From JBARDN01 sp963755705 (GTDB lineage Bacteria > Desulfobacterota > Binatia > Binatales > Binataceae), in contig CAVWKW010000003.1 in assembly GCA_963755705.1 (NCBI GenBank), forward strand, positions 372,001 through 436,000: a stretch of 64,000 nt of DNA, given 5' to 3'. Below are positions 1-7,689 of the stretch, one piece after another (within the stretch, counting starts at the first letter, position 1; every line of letters begins with the position of its first letter). The translations under genes and the position numbers were made by a program. The notes beneath the pieces are model-generated. The model made no database searches and was not told where the DNA came from. It was given only the letters and a program-made list of their open reading frames with translations.

Positions 1-1181
1 GCGGGACCGGTTGCCTTGCGCAGGTTGCGGTAGGCGCGGCCCTCGCCAAGGCCGTAGCGATTCAGCATCCGATAGACGGTGTAGCGCGAAACTCCGAGCA
101 GCTCGGCCGCGCGATGGCAGTTGCCGTTGGTCGCCTCGAGCGCGCGCAGCAGCGCGATCTTCGACGCCTCGCGAATCACGGCGTCAAGCGCGTAGGGCCA
201 GGTCTGCTTGTCGGGCCGCTCGGCCGGTGCCGGCGCGGGCGCGAGGTCGAATACATCCGCGGGTGGCGCAGCCGAGATCGGCATTGGCTCGGATAGATCA
301 GCGGTAGCGCCTTCATAAACGTGGTCCGGCAGATCTTCGGCGACCAGGCGGTTGGTCTCGGTCAAAATGACCGCGCTTTCGATCGCGTGGGCGAGCTCCC
401 GGACATTGCCGGGCCATGAATAGGCCATCAGGGCGTCGAGCGCGCGGCGCTCGATAGCGGTGATCGACTTGCCGAACAAATGATTGTAATGCTCGATAAA
501 GTGGGCGACGAAGGCGCCTACCGCCTCGCGCCGCTCGCGCAGCGGAGGCAGGAAAATGGCGGCGGTGTTGAGCCGATAGAACAGGTCGTCGCGGAATTCG
601 CCGCTCTTGGTCATCGCGCGCAGATCGCGGTTGGTCGCGGCAACCAGGCGGATATCAACCTTGTAGTTGTGGGTCGAGCCGACCGGCTGGATCTCATGAG
701 TCTCGACCGCGCGCAGGAGCTTGGGCTGGAGCTTAAGCGGCAGCTCGCCGATCTCGTCGAGGAACAGGGTTCCTCCGCTGGCCGAGCGGAAATAGCCGAG
801 CGCGTCCTCACGCGCGTCGGTAAACGCGCCCTTCACGTGGCCGAAGAGCTGCGACTCCGCCAGCGAATCGACCAGATTGGAACAGTTGAAGGTGACAAAG
901 GGTCCGTTGGGCGTCGGTCCGAGCGTATGCAACGCGCGCGCGACCAGTTCCTTGCCGGTGCCCGATTCACCATGGATCAGCACGGTCGCCTTGTAGGGGC
1001 TCAGCCGCGCGATGGTTTTGAGAACCTTGCGAACCTGCGCCGACCGCACCACCATCCCACCGATGCGCTCAGAGCCCTCAGAAAGTCCTTCGAGGCTGAT
1101 GTCGCCAGTTCCAGATTCGGTGCAGTGATGGGTCGGCCCATTCTTCGCGGCGTCCGCCGCCGTGTCCCCGCTCGTGCGCAT
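1..1181 (-). CDS. Sigma-54-dependent Fis-family transcriptional activator, 3' end cut by window edge
   Basis: Predicted bacterial enhancer-binding protein that would hydrolyse ATP to open sigma-54 promoters. Reading the minus strand from ATG at 1181 gives an open frame that runs off the window without a stop. A short N-terminal region of about 40 residues, with no recognisable receiver domain, leads into the AAA+ domain: Walker A GESGTGKE, loop GAFTDA, Walker B-type GGTLFLDEIGELP, then WPGNVREL. A Fis-type helix-turn-helix (AAELLGVSRYTVYRML) lies near the window edge. The loop is GAFTDA, not the usual GAFTGA. The AAA+ region is nearly the same as that of the activator at 25.8-27.0 kb, so the two are paralogs. 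Without a sensory domain, activity may be set by a partner or by expression level. The start is supported only by a weak G-rich upstream run. Confidence 0.9.
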   Translation of the reverse strand, partial: MRTSGDTAADAAKNGPTHHCTESGTGDISLEGLSEGSERIGGMVVRSAQVRKVLKTIARLSPYKATVLIHGESGTGKELVARALHTLGPTPNGPFVTFNCSNLVDSLAESQLFGHVKGAFTDAREDALGYFRSASGGTLFLDEIGELPLKLQPKLLRAVETHEIQPVGSTHNYKVDIRLVAATNRDLRAMTKSGEFRDDLFYRLNTAAIFLPPLRERREAVGAFVAHFIEHYNHLFGKSITAIERRALDALMAYSWPGNVRELAHAIESAVILTETNRLVAEDLPDHVYEGATADLSEPMPISAAPPADVFDLAPAPAPAERPDKQTWPYALDAVIREASKIALLRALEATNGNCHRAAELLGVSRYTVYRMLNRYGLGEGRAYRNLRKATGP

Positions 1182-1511
1182 CGTGTGTCCCCCCCGCGGT
1201 GTCCCGCCGCGAAGCCCTACTCTCTGTCGCAAAGACAGAGCTACATGTTGTAGGAAAATCATATATTCGAGGCGCAACCATTCTGTCAAGTGCGATGGCG
1301 AAATATTATAGACTCGTTTGAGCGTTGTTGGGTCATACTTGCTGCTGCCCTCGCTATCGTAAGCGCCTGAAAAAAGCTCCGAGCGCGTCAAGCCATTGCA
1401 AGCTGCGCTTGCGGCGAAATTATTTCCGGCTCAGGGCGGCATGAGGGAGGGAGGCCGGAGTCTCGGACTTCCAATGCGTCCGAATCCCTGTAAACATCGC
1501 AACTTCGGAAC
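1182..1511. promoter_or_regulatory. Upstream region of activator 1 with two adjacent inverted repeats
   Basis: Gap between the minus-strand activator and tRNA-Lys. Two perfect inverted repeats sit side by side: CTCTGTC (1222-1228) with GACAGAG (1234-1240), and CTACA (1241-1245) with TGTAG (1249-1253). On the minus strand, TAGCTCTGTCTTTGC (about 1243-1229) resembles a -24/-12 promoter with the right 12-base spacing, but one of the two -24 G residues is replaced by A. The repeats could be activator-binding sites or autoregulatory operators. I see no gene in the rest of the stretch. Confidence 0.35.
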
Positions 1512-1585
1512 GAGCCGTTAGCTCAGGCAGGTAGAGCATCTGACTTTTAATCAGAGGGTCCCGGGTTCGAGTCCCGGACGGCTCA
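1512..1585 (+). tRNA. tRNA-Lys (anticodon TTT)
   Basis: Full cloverleaf. The acceptor stem pairs GAGCCGT (1512-1518) with ACGGCTC (1578-1584). The D-stem is GCTC/GAGC. The anticodon stem TCTGA/TCAGA carries loop CTTTTAA, giving anticodon UUU (lysine). The T-stem CCGGG/CCCGG encloses TTCGAGT. The discriminator base is A1585. CCA is not encoded and would be added by the nucleotidyltransferase. Confidence 0.97.
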
Positions 1586-1723
1586 CACTTCACAACCCTT
1601 CCAGATTGGCTGTTTTTGATTAGGCGCCGCGTCGGGAAACTTCGGATCGTGTGAGTCGCGAACGGCTGCCGGCATCGGCGCGTTGCGCGCGTGCGACAAA
1701 CCAGGATCAGGTGGGACTTTGAA

Positions 1724-1760
1724 GCCGGCGGCGAGAGTCTTCGGACCGGTCGCCGCCGGC
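1724..1760. terminator. GC-rich inverted repeat downstream of the small membrane protein gene
   Basis: A perfect 11-bp inverted repeat, GCCGGCGGCGA (1724-1734) and TCGCCGCCGGC (1750-1760), starts 14 bases beyond the stop of the minus-strand 46-residue gene. It could act as a transcription terminator, but no clear U-tract follows on either strand, so the call is tentative. Confidence 0.4.
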
Positions 1761-1773
1761 GAAAAATCTCGGC

Positions 1774-1914
1774 TTATAGACGGCCGGTCAGAAGCAGCAC
1801 GATCAGAATAATGATCACGACTCCGCCGATTCCGATTCCTCCGTATGGACCGTAGGCGTAATAACCGCCGCCGCCGCCAAACAACAAAAGCAGGATAAGA
1901 ATTATTAGTAACAT
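1774..1914 (-). CDS. Small glycine-rich membrane protein (DUF3309-like), 46 aa
   Basis: A 46-residue protein beginning MLLIILILLLLFGGGGG, followed by a Tyr/Gly-rich turn (YYAYGPYGG) and a second hydrophobic stretch (VVIIILIVLLL). This hairpin-of-two-membrane-segments layout is that of the DUF3309 family of tiny membrane proteins, whose function is unknown. A perfect AGGAGG ribosome binding site lies 6 bases upstream of the ATG, strong support for real translation. The gene stands alone, 70 bases from the end of the AI-2E-type gene that is read in the same direction, so the two may be functionally unrelated. Confidence 0.75.
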   Translation of the reverse strand: MLLIILILLLLFGGGGGYYAYGPYGGIGIGGVVIIILIVLLLTGRL

Positions 1915-1985
1915 AGAGCCTCCTCGGTCTTCGGGTTCAGATTTACGGACTTTCGATCAACTAATGCGTTCGAATTTCGCGCGAG

Positions 1986-3929
1986 TTACAGACCGCGTGA
2001 TTCATTGGTTTCAGGCCCGATAGCCACTGCGACTGGTTCCTTGGCGCCGGATTCCGGTTCCTCAGGCGACGTGGGTTTAAGGGTAAAGCCCGGCAATCCG
2101 CGCGCCGGTGCGCCGACCCGGGATCGCGCGCGCTGCAAGGCGTAGCGTCTGACGGTCCGCCGCGCTTGCTCCCTGGTGGCGCTGACTTCAAAGCATCCGG
2201 CCTTGAGCAGTTCGGCGATATGGGCGTTGGCGGCGTCGCCGCCGGCCAGGATTATCTGGTTAGGCAAAGCGGTCTTGATCGCCCCGACCAGATCGATCAT
2301 CGCCGGGATACTTTCAGTGCAGGTGCATGAAATACAGATGATATTCGGGAAAAACCGCTTGGCGAATTCCTCGATCTCCTCGGCGGTCTTGCTGTCGCCT
2401 AGAAAAGTCGCCGCGACTCCGTCCTGGCGCAGGAGTTCCAGGAGGATTTTCAATCCCAGAGTATGAACCTCGCCGGGGGCGCATACGCCGACCAAACGGA
2501 CCGGGGGAATCAGAAGCGGGCGATTGAACCGGCCGCCAAGTTCTCCCACCAATCCTTCGGTGGTATCGACGATAAATTTCTGATTCTCCGGACTGATATG
2601 ATCGTCAGCCCGCTCCTGGCCCATCAAGGCGAGTGCCGGAAGAATGACATTGTTGAGAGTCGGTTCGAGGCCGTTTTCGTCGCAATATTCGACAACCAGC
2701 GCGCGCGCTCCGTCGCGATCGATCTCGAGCAGCTTGCGGTAGTAGTCGTGGTAGTCTTCAAGCCTTCGGTCCGCACCGAGCAGAACGGTGAGAAAACTAA
2801 GCGCGGGAATATAGTCGCCGGCAACCTTAAGGCACGAGGTCAGAGGCGTTGCCAGGAGCAGCCCCGGCAGTCCCCACAGCCATGCCCAGAACATCGCGGA
2901 GACCAGCAAAGCCAATGGCGACAAGCCGATTCCCCGGCCGATCAAAAAAGGCTCGACGAACTCAGAGGCCACCTGATCGAGAATCACGAACGCCGCAAAG
3001 ACTTCGAAGCACTTGGCCCAACTCGGAAAGACCGCGAACGCGACCAGGGACGGCAATACCGCAGAGGTCAGCGCGCCGACGTAGGGGATAAACCGCAGCA
3101 GAAACGCCATGGCGCCCCAGAACACCGGATTCGGCAGCCCGAGCACCCACATCACAATGGCGATCGAGACGCCGTACCCAAAATTGACCATCGAGAAGAG
3201 CAGCAGGTATTGAGAAACCGTGCTGCCCGCGGTCGCGATCGCCTCCGCGGCGAGCGTGACTCGAATCCTTGCGGTAAGGCGCACCAGGCGATCGCGAACA
3301 TCCTCGCGCCCGTAAAGCAGAAAAAAGAACAAGACAATCACCAGCAGGATTTGGGCGAGGCCGGATAGCAGCGGGAGCATCGGTTTCAGTATTTGCTCAG
3401 CAGCGGAGGACTCTGCCGGCGCCTGAACCACCGTTTGAGCTTTCTTGCGCACCGGCTTCGCCTGCTGAAGCCGCCGCTCGACGTTGTTGACGCCGTATTC
3501 GATGCTCGCCAGCCAGTCAGGGGTGGACCCCTGAAGCGCGTTGATCTTGGCCGCGATATTTTCCGAATGCTCGGTTACGTTCACAGCCACCGCAGTGAGC
3601 TGAACCGCCAGAAAATAGGCCAGGACGGCGATCGCGATTACGGCGGTGGCGACCACCAGGGCGGAGCTGGCGAATCTTCCAATAAAACGCTCGAGGCGAG
3701 TGGCGACAGGGCTAAAGATCACCGACAGGACGCCGGCCATCGCCAGCGGCATTAGTATGTCCTTGGCGAAGTAGAGTACGGCGGTGGCGATAATGATGCC
3801 GAGCAGGGGCGCTGCCGCTCCCGACGAGGATGAAGACTCAGGAGCGGTCGAAGAATCTTCTCCGACTTCGCGGGACTGAGGCGGAAGGGGAGACGCAGCG
3901 GTTTCGTCCATTGGCGGCATGCCGTTCAA
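1986..3929 (-). CDS. AI-2E family (PerM-type) permease with C-terminal B12-binding-like domain
   Basis: 647-residue fusion. Residues about 40-385 form a PerM/AI-2E exporter-family domain: an N-terminal pair of membrane helices, a soluble middle (about 110-180), then a cluster of helices with the family signature around FIPYVGALTSAVLPSLVAF. After the last helix a soluble region starts with an ADRRLEDYHDYYRKLLEID linker and a helical bundle. Residues about 500-620 look like a cobalamin-binding Rossmann domain: GEVHTLGLKILLELLRQDG corresponds to the DxHxxG region with Glu for Asp but the His kept, followed by CISCTCTES and ILAGGDAAN. Family knowledge: the permease domain transports small molecules or acts in efflux. 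A link to corrinoid sensing is inference; the tail may bind another ligand or nothing. Leading residues before about 40 are Ser/Pro/Ala-rich and likely disordered. Confidence 0.85.
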   Translation of the reverse strand: MNGMPPMDETAASPLPPQSREVGEDSSTAPESSSSSGAAAPLLGIIIATAVLYFAKDILMPLAMAGVLSVIFSPVATRLERFIGRFASSALVVATAVIAIAVLAYFLAVQLTAVAVNVTEHSENIAAKINALQGSTPDWLASIEYGVNNVERRLQQAKPVRKKAQTVVQAPAESSAAEQILKPMLPLLSGLAQILLVIVLFFFLLYGREDVRDRLVRLTARIRVTLAAEAIATAGSTVSQYLLLFSMVNFGYGVSIAIVMWVLGLPNPVFWGAMAFLLRFIPYVGALTSAVLPSLVAFAVFPSWAKCFEVFAAFVILDQVASEFVEPFLIGRGIGLSPLALLVSAMFWAWLWGLPGLLLATPLTSCLKVAGDYIPALSFLTVLLGADRRLEDYHDYYRKLLEIDRDGARALVVEYCDENGLEPTLNNVILPALALMGQERADDHISPENQKFIVDTTEGLVGELGGRFNRPLLIPPVRLVGVCAPGEVHTLGLKILLELLRQDGVAATFLGDSKTAEEIEEFAKRFFPNIICISCTCTESIPAMIDLVGAIKTALPNQIILAGGDAANAHIAELLKAGCFEVSATREQARRTVRRYALQRARSRVGAPARGLPGFTLKPTSPEEPESGAKEPVAVAIGPETNESRGL

Positions 3930-4044
3930 ACAGTCTGAATACCCATCATATGGTAGCTCCGGTTCGCGGAGATTGTCTTAAAAAAGTTGGCGTGCCCGGC
4001 GGTGATTGGCGGGGAAGCGGAGCGCCTTTTGCGGTTTCCGGCGC

Positions 4045-4080
4045 TTGACAATTATCCTATCCAGGGGGATAGGTTAATTC
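4045..4080 (+). promoter_or_regulatory. Promoter and CsoR/RcnR-type operator for the metal-efflux pair
   Basis: TTGACA at 4045-4050 is a consensus -35 box. It is followed by a perfect inverted repeat CCTATCC (4056-4062) and GGATAGG (4067-4073) around a G-tract. A G-tract flanked by AT-containing inverted arms is the known operator style of CsoR/RcnR repressors. The palindrome occupies the spacer and -10 area, so bound repressor would block polymerase. It ends 7 bases before the regulator's ATG, leaving almost no room for a classical ribosome binding site. Confidence 0.75.
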
Positions 4081-4347
4081 ATGATCCATGCGACTCATCC
4101 GGATATCGTCAACCGCCTCAAACGCGCCGACGGCCATTTGCGGACAATCATCGAGATGATCGAAGCCAAGCGGGAGTGCCTGGACGTTGCCCACCAGCTT
4201 CACGCGGTCGAAAAGGCCCTCGGCATCGCCAAGCGCGTCTACATTCAGGACCACATCGATAACTGTATCGAGGAAGCGGTCGGCGCGATTCCGCGCGATG
4301 CGCGCGAATCACTCTCGGAGTTCAGGGAGATCACGAAATTTCTTTGA
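4081..4347 (+). CDS. CsoR/RcnR family metal-sensing repressor
   Basis: 88 residues, the usual length of the DUF156 family of all-helical metal-responsive repressors. Likely ligands are Cys33, His58 and Cys62, the C-x24-H-x3-C spacing of copper-sensing CsoR. His3 near the N-terminus, also used by nickel/cobalt sensor RcnR, gives a mixed fingerprint. The gene sits 3 bases before a cation diffusion facilitator gene, the arrangement of DmeR-DmeF nickel/cobalt resistance systems; a Ni/Co (or Zn) sensor is therefore the better guess than copper. The palindrome just upstream suggests autorepression relieved by metal. Metal identity cannot be settled from sequence. Confidence 0.88.
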   Translation: MIHATHPDIVNRLKRADGHLRTIIEMIEAKRECLDVAHQLHAVEKALGIAKRVYIQDHIDNCIEEAVGAIPRDARESLSEFREITKFL

Positions 4348-4350
4348 GCG

Positions 4351-5358
4351 ATGGCGCGCCCCGACGGAAAACCCATGGACGAGCTTGCACTCGGCAGACC
4401 TCATACGCATCCGGAGCATGCGCACTCACATGGACCTCGCGGCAGTGAGCAGCATGCCCATCTTCACGGCGTCGCCGATCCGGCATACGCGAGCAGCGCG
4501 CGCGGACTTCGTGCCCTCAAGTGGACGCTAGGGGTCCTCGGGATTGCCGCGCTGATAGAGCTCGCGGTGGTGATGCTGTCAGGCAGCGTGGCGGTGCTGG
4601 CGGACACAATTCACAACGCCGCCGACGCGTGCACCGCAATTCCCCTCGGGATCGCCTTTGTGTTGATGCGCCGGGGGTTGACGGCGCGGTTCACTTATGG
4701 CTATGGCCGAATCGAGGATCTCGCCGGGGTGGTGATTGTTATCATCATATTCGCAAGCGCGCTGGCTGCGGGATACGAAGCGGCACGGCGGTTGATCGAG
4801 CCACAGCCGGTTGCGGCTTTGGGCGCGGTCGCGATTGCCGGCGTGATTGGGTTCGTTGCCAATGAGACCGCGGCGTTCATCCGGATAAGAGCTGGCCGTG
4901 AGATTAACAGCGCGGCGCTGGTTGCCGACGGCTATCACGCGCGGGTCGACGGCCTGGCGAGTCTGGCGGTCACCGCGGGGGCGCTCGCGTTAAAGCTGGG
5001 CTACCCGAGGGCCGATCCGATGATTGGTCTTGCGATCGCCGCGGCGATTCTGGGGATCGTCTGGCAATCCGGATCCACGGTATTTGTCCGGCTGATTGAC
5101 GGGGTCGAACCGGAGATCGTGGCTACGATGCGCGCGGCCGGCGAGCAGGTCGCGGGCGTGCGGAGCATCCTCGGTCTTCGTGCGCGCTGGCTGGGGCATC
5201 GCCTGCATGGCGAAGCCGATATCGCAGTGGACCCCGCGCTCTCGGTCCATGATTGCGTAGAGGTCGCGGAGCGTTTCAGACAAGAAGTCATGCGCCAGTT
5301 GCCCACGCTCGATGACCTGCGGGTCGGAATCGTCGAAGACCGCGGCGAGCATCGCTGA
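4351..5358 (+). CDS. Cation diffusion facilitator (CDF) metal exporter, DmeF/CzcD-like
   Basis: 335-residue inner-membrane antiporter expected to export a divalent metal for protons. The N-terminus is His-rich (HTHPEHAHSHG, then EQHAHLHG), a frequent metal-binding extension. Six membrane helices follow. The two metal-site motifs are visible: DTIHNAADA in helix 2 and ADGYHARVD in helix 5, both HxxxD. A cytoplasmic C-terminal domain carries further His/Asp residues (LGHRLHGEADIAVDP). It begins 3 bases after the CsoR/RcnR-type repressor and is surely cotranscribed with it. Substrate could be Co, Ni, Zn or Cd; the repressor pairing favours Ni/Co. Confidence 0.9.
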   Translation: MARPDGKPMDELALGRPHTHPEHAHSHGPRGSEQHAHLHGVADPAYASSARGLRALKWTLGVLGIAALIELAVVMLSGSVAVLADTIHNAADACTAIPLGIAFVLMRRGLTARFTYGYGRIEDLAGVVIVIIIFASALAAGYEAARRLIEPQPVAALGAVAIAGVIGFVANETAAFIRIRAGREINSAALVADGYHARVDGLASLAVTAGALALKLGYPRADPMIGLAIAAAILGIVWQSGSTVFVRLIDGVEPEIVATMRAAGEQVAGVRSILGLRARWLGHRLHGEADIAVDPALSVHDCVEVAERFRQEVMRQLPTLDDLRVGIVEDRGEHR

Positions 5359-5403
5359 CAGTCCCCATCGGTAGCGCGACCAAGAAACCAACAGGAGAAT
5401 TCT

Positions 5404-6261
5404 GTGATCAAGCATCGGCATCTGGTTCTGATTGCGGCGATAGCGGCGTGGGTGATCTCGATGGCCGCGGTGGCTGCTTATTTCCTCGGACGGAAGTGGC
5501 TTTGGTTCGGAGCCGGAACGGCCGCCGCGCTGCTCGGAGTTCACATTGGCCTGCACTACGTGGCTATCGCACTTGGCGGCACTTCGCTTGTCGGGTACGG
5601 CCTGCGATGGTTCCATGGCGGGCGCGCCGAGGGCGAGAGGATCGCGCCGAGCACGACGGGCACCGTGATCCATTGGGCGTTTCGCTACGACCTGCTCATG
5701 TGGATGATCTCGTTCGGCAGAGAGCGCGCCTTCAGGGAAAAGCAAATCGATCTGGCGGTTCTTAAGCCGGGCGAGTTGGTTCTGGACGTTGGATGCGGCA
5801 CCGGAACGCTCGCGATCGCCGCGAAGCGGCGCGTAGGCGCCAACGGCTCCGTTTACGGAATCGATGCGTCAACCGAGATGATCGCACGGGCGGCGGGAAA
5901 AGCCAGAAAAGCCGGGCAGGAGGTTCGCTTCGAGTCCGCGGCAATCGAGCGATTGCCATTTCCGGACGCGACCTTTGACGTCGTCCTGAGCTCCGTGATG
6001 CTGCATCATCTGCCCGACGAGGCCCGCCGCGCGGGTATCCGGGAGATCCGCCGGGTTCTGAAGCCGGCAGGACGGCTGGTCGCGGTGGACTTCGGCGGAG
6101 CCGCGGACGAGCGGCACAGCAGGACCGCGCGCAATCCCAACCACGCTCATTTCGATATTCGGCGAGTCATACCGGAGCTGACGGAAGTTGGATTGGGAGA
6201 GGTCGAGAGCGGAAAGCTGGGATTTCGGGACTTGTGGTTCGTGCGCTCTGCTGCGCGCTAA
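5404..6261 (+). CDS. Membrane-anchored class I SAM-dependent methyltransferase
   Basis: 285 residues. Two hydrophobic segments (about 7-28 and 32-60) anchor the protein, followed by a soluble Methyltransf_11/UbiE-type domain. SAM motif I is VLDVGCGTGTLAI (126-138), the acidic residue ending strand 2 is in YGIDAS, and motif LPFPDATFDVVLSSVMLHH is typical of the family. The GTG start has an AGGAG box 6 bases upstream. It lies 45 bases after the metal exporter and may be in that operon. The substrate is unknown; membrane anchoring hints at a lipid or quinone-like acceptor. The last 4 bases overlap the end of the convergent DUF202 gene. Confidence 0.8.
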   Translation: MIKHRHLVLIAAIAAWVISMAAVAAYFLGRKWLWFGAGTAAALLGVHIGLHYVAIALGGTSLVGYGLRWFHGGRAEGERIAPSTTGTVIHWAFRYDLLMWMISFGRERAFREKQIDLAVLKPGELVLDVGCGTGTLAIAAKRRVGANGSVYGIDASTEMIARAAGKARKAGQEVRFESAAIERLPFPDATFDVVLSSVMLHHLPDEARRAGIREIRRVLKPAGRLVAVDFGGAADERHSRTARNPNHAHFDIRRVIPELTEVGLGEVESGKLGFRDLWFVRSAAR

Positions 6262-6631
6262 CGCATCAGGAGCAGATATCCGGCCAGCGCCAATCCCATC
6301 ACGGCCAGAACAAGAGCGACTACGATCCCGAGTGCGGACGGACGGCCGAAATGCTCGCCGCGATTCAGTTGCCTGATGAGGCGGGTGTGATGCACCCCGC
6401 GGCGACGTTGACCGCCACTCCGGACAGCAGCAGCGCAATTCCACCCCACAGCGACATCCCGGTTGGCTCCAGCGGATGCGCATGCGTGGTCATCGCGATC
6501 TCGCGCAGGAACAGGCCGAATCGTGCGACTACGAAACCGAAGCCCATGAGCGCAAGGCCAGTGCGGATCCAGGCCAGAAAGGTGCGCTCAGCAGCCAGAT
6601 AGTCGCTTGCGGTGGCTTGCGGCTGCGGCAT
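6258..6631 (-). pseudogene. DUF202 (YidH-like) membrane protein gene with a frameshift
   Basis: The first frame (ATG at 6631, stop at 6365) encodes the typical DUF202 N-terminus DYLAAERTFLAWIRTGLALMGF and a second helix, ending abruptly after GVAVNVAAG. The remaining third of the family (RPSALGIVVALVLAVMGLALAGYLLL) is encoded in another frame that runs to a stop at 6258. Rejoining needs a one-base change near 6390-6405, where a CCCC run lies. This may be a decayed gene, a sequencing or assembly error in the homopolymer, or programmed frameshifting. DUF202 proteins are small membrane proteins of poorly known function. The end overlaps the convergent methyltransferase stop by 4 bases. Confidence 0.8.
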
Positions 6632-6658
6632 CGACAGGATTTGGCGCGATGCCCGGGT

Positions 6659-7348
6659 TCAGCGTCCCCCGACGGCGGCATAGTCGGCGCGGCTTTTGGG
6701 CGCGCATCCGTCGAAGAAAATTGCGATAATCGTCTCGACCGCGACCTCCGGAGTCGCGAACTCGCGCCCGTAACGATTGAGGCCTCGCACCATCCCGAGC
6801 ACTGATTCGGCTGCGAGCCGGGTGTCGAGATCAGCGCGAATCGCGCCACGCGTGACCCCGTCGCGCAGCACCTCGGAGAGCATCCGGGCCAGCCGTTCGC
6901 GCTGCTCGCGGTAGGCGCGGGCCTGCGCGGGCGGAAGGGCCTTGGGATCATGCAGCAAAGCGAAAAATTGACGCCGATTCCAAAAGAAAGCCACGGCGAG
7001 GCGGACGAAAATCGTTATCTGCTCGTAGCTCGAGATGGTGCCGGCCAATCCGGCGCGAATTTGTTTTTGTAATTCGTCGATACCGGCGATCACGACTGCG
7101 GCATAAAGCTCTTCCTTGCTGCGGAAGCGGCGGTAGACGCTGCCCTTGCCGACGTGCGCGCGGGCCGCAACCTGATCGATCAGCACCCGGTCGAACTCAT
7201 GTTCGGAGAACAGGACGGTTGCGCTCTCGAGGATCCGTTCGCGCAGAAATGGCGTCGCCGGACGGCCACGGCGCGGGCGCCGTGCGCGCGCGGACGAAGC
7301 GCGCGGGGAGGGCGCTGAAGGTGTCGGGACTGAAATGGTTCGCTTCAT
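6659..7348 (-). CDS. TetR/AcrR family regulator, likely of the adjacent RND pump
   Basis: 229 residues. An Arg/Pro/Ser-rich leader of about 30 residues precedes a TetR helix-turn-helix (ILESATVLFSEHEFDRVLIDQVAARAHVGKGSVYRRFRSKEELY in outline, residues about 40-83), followed by an all-helical ligand and dimerisation domain. It is transcribed away from the mdtABC-like genes across a 341-base gap, the classic layout of a local repressor of an efflux operon. The inducer is unknown. A later start closer to the helix-turn-helix is possible. Confidence 0.88.
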   Translation of the reverse strand: MKRTISVPTPSAPSPRASSARARRPRRGRPATPFLRERILESATVLFSEHEFDRVLIDQVAARAHVGKGSVYRRFRSKEELYAAVVIAGIDELQKQIRAGLAGTISSYEQITIFVRLAVAFFWNRRQFFALLHDPKALPPAQARAYREQRERLARMLSEVLRDGVTRGAIRADLDTRLAAESVLGMVRGLNRYGREFATPEVAVETIIAIFFDGCAPKSRADYAAVGGR

Positions 7349-7689
7349 GCTTGCGGTTCCTGAACCAATCGCGATTCGCTGCCCGATCCGGGCGGCGGTC
7401 CGAACGCAACGGATTTCGCCCTGGTGCGTCCGCCGTGGTGGATGCCAAGCTTTGCAGCGCGGGCGAATGCGCCGTTGTGGGTTCGTTAATCAAATATGGA
7501 CTTGCAGGTCCGAAATTGCAACAATCAACAATCGCGTGGCCAAAAAATTCGTGCCCGACCAGCGCGTGATGCCTGGTTAGCGTGAATGCGACCTGTATTT
7601 TCGATCGAGCCCTGCATACGACGCGCACCAGGCGCATCCGGCCAGAGCCTGGTATTCCGCTGATGTTGCCGGAGGTGTGAGTAGCAACG
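7349..7689. promoter_or_regulatory. Divergent promoter region between TetR gene and RND operon
   Basis: A 341-base gap that must hold both promoters. An imperfect candidate operator, TTGCA (7502-7506) facing TGCAA (7517-7521), is the only inverted repeat I could pick out. GGAGG at 7671-7675 is the likely ribosome binding site of the adaptor gene, although 14 bases from its ATG. No gene is visible. Confidence 0.3.

Noticed and set aside
3930..4044. Cobalamin riboswitch near the permease with B12-binding-like domain
   Set aside because: The gap is about 150 bases, lacks a B12-box-like sequence that I can recognise, and the permease is read away from it with little leader.
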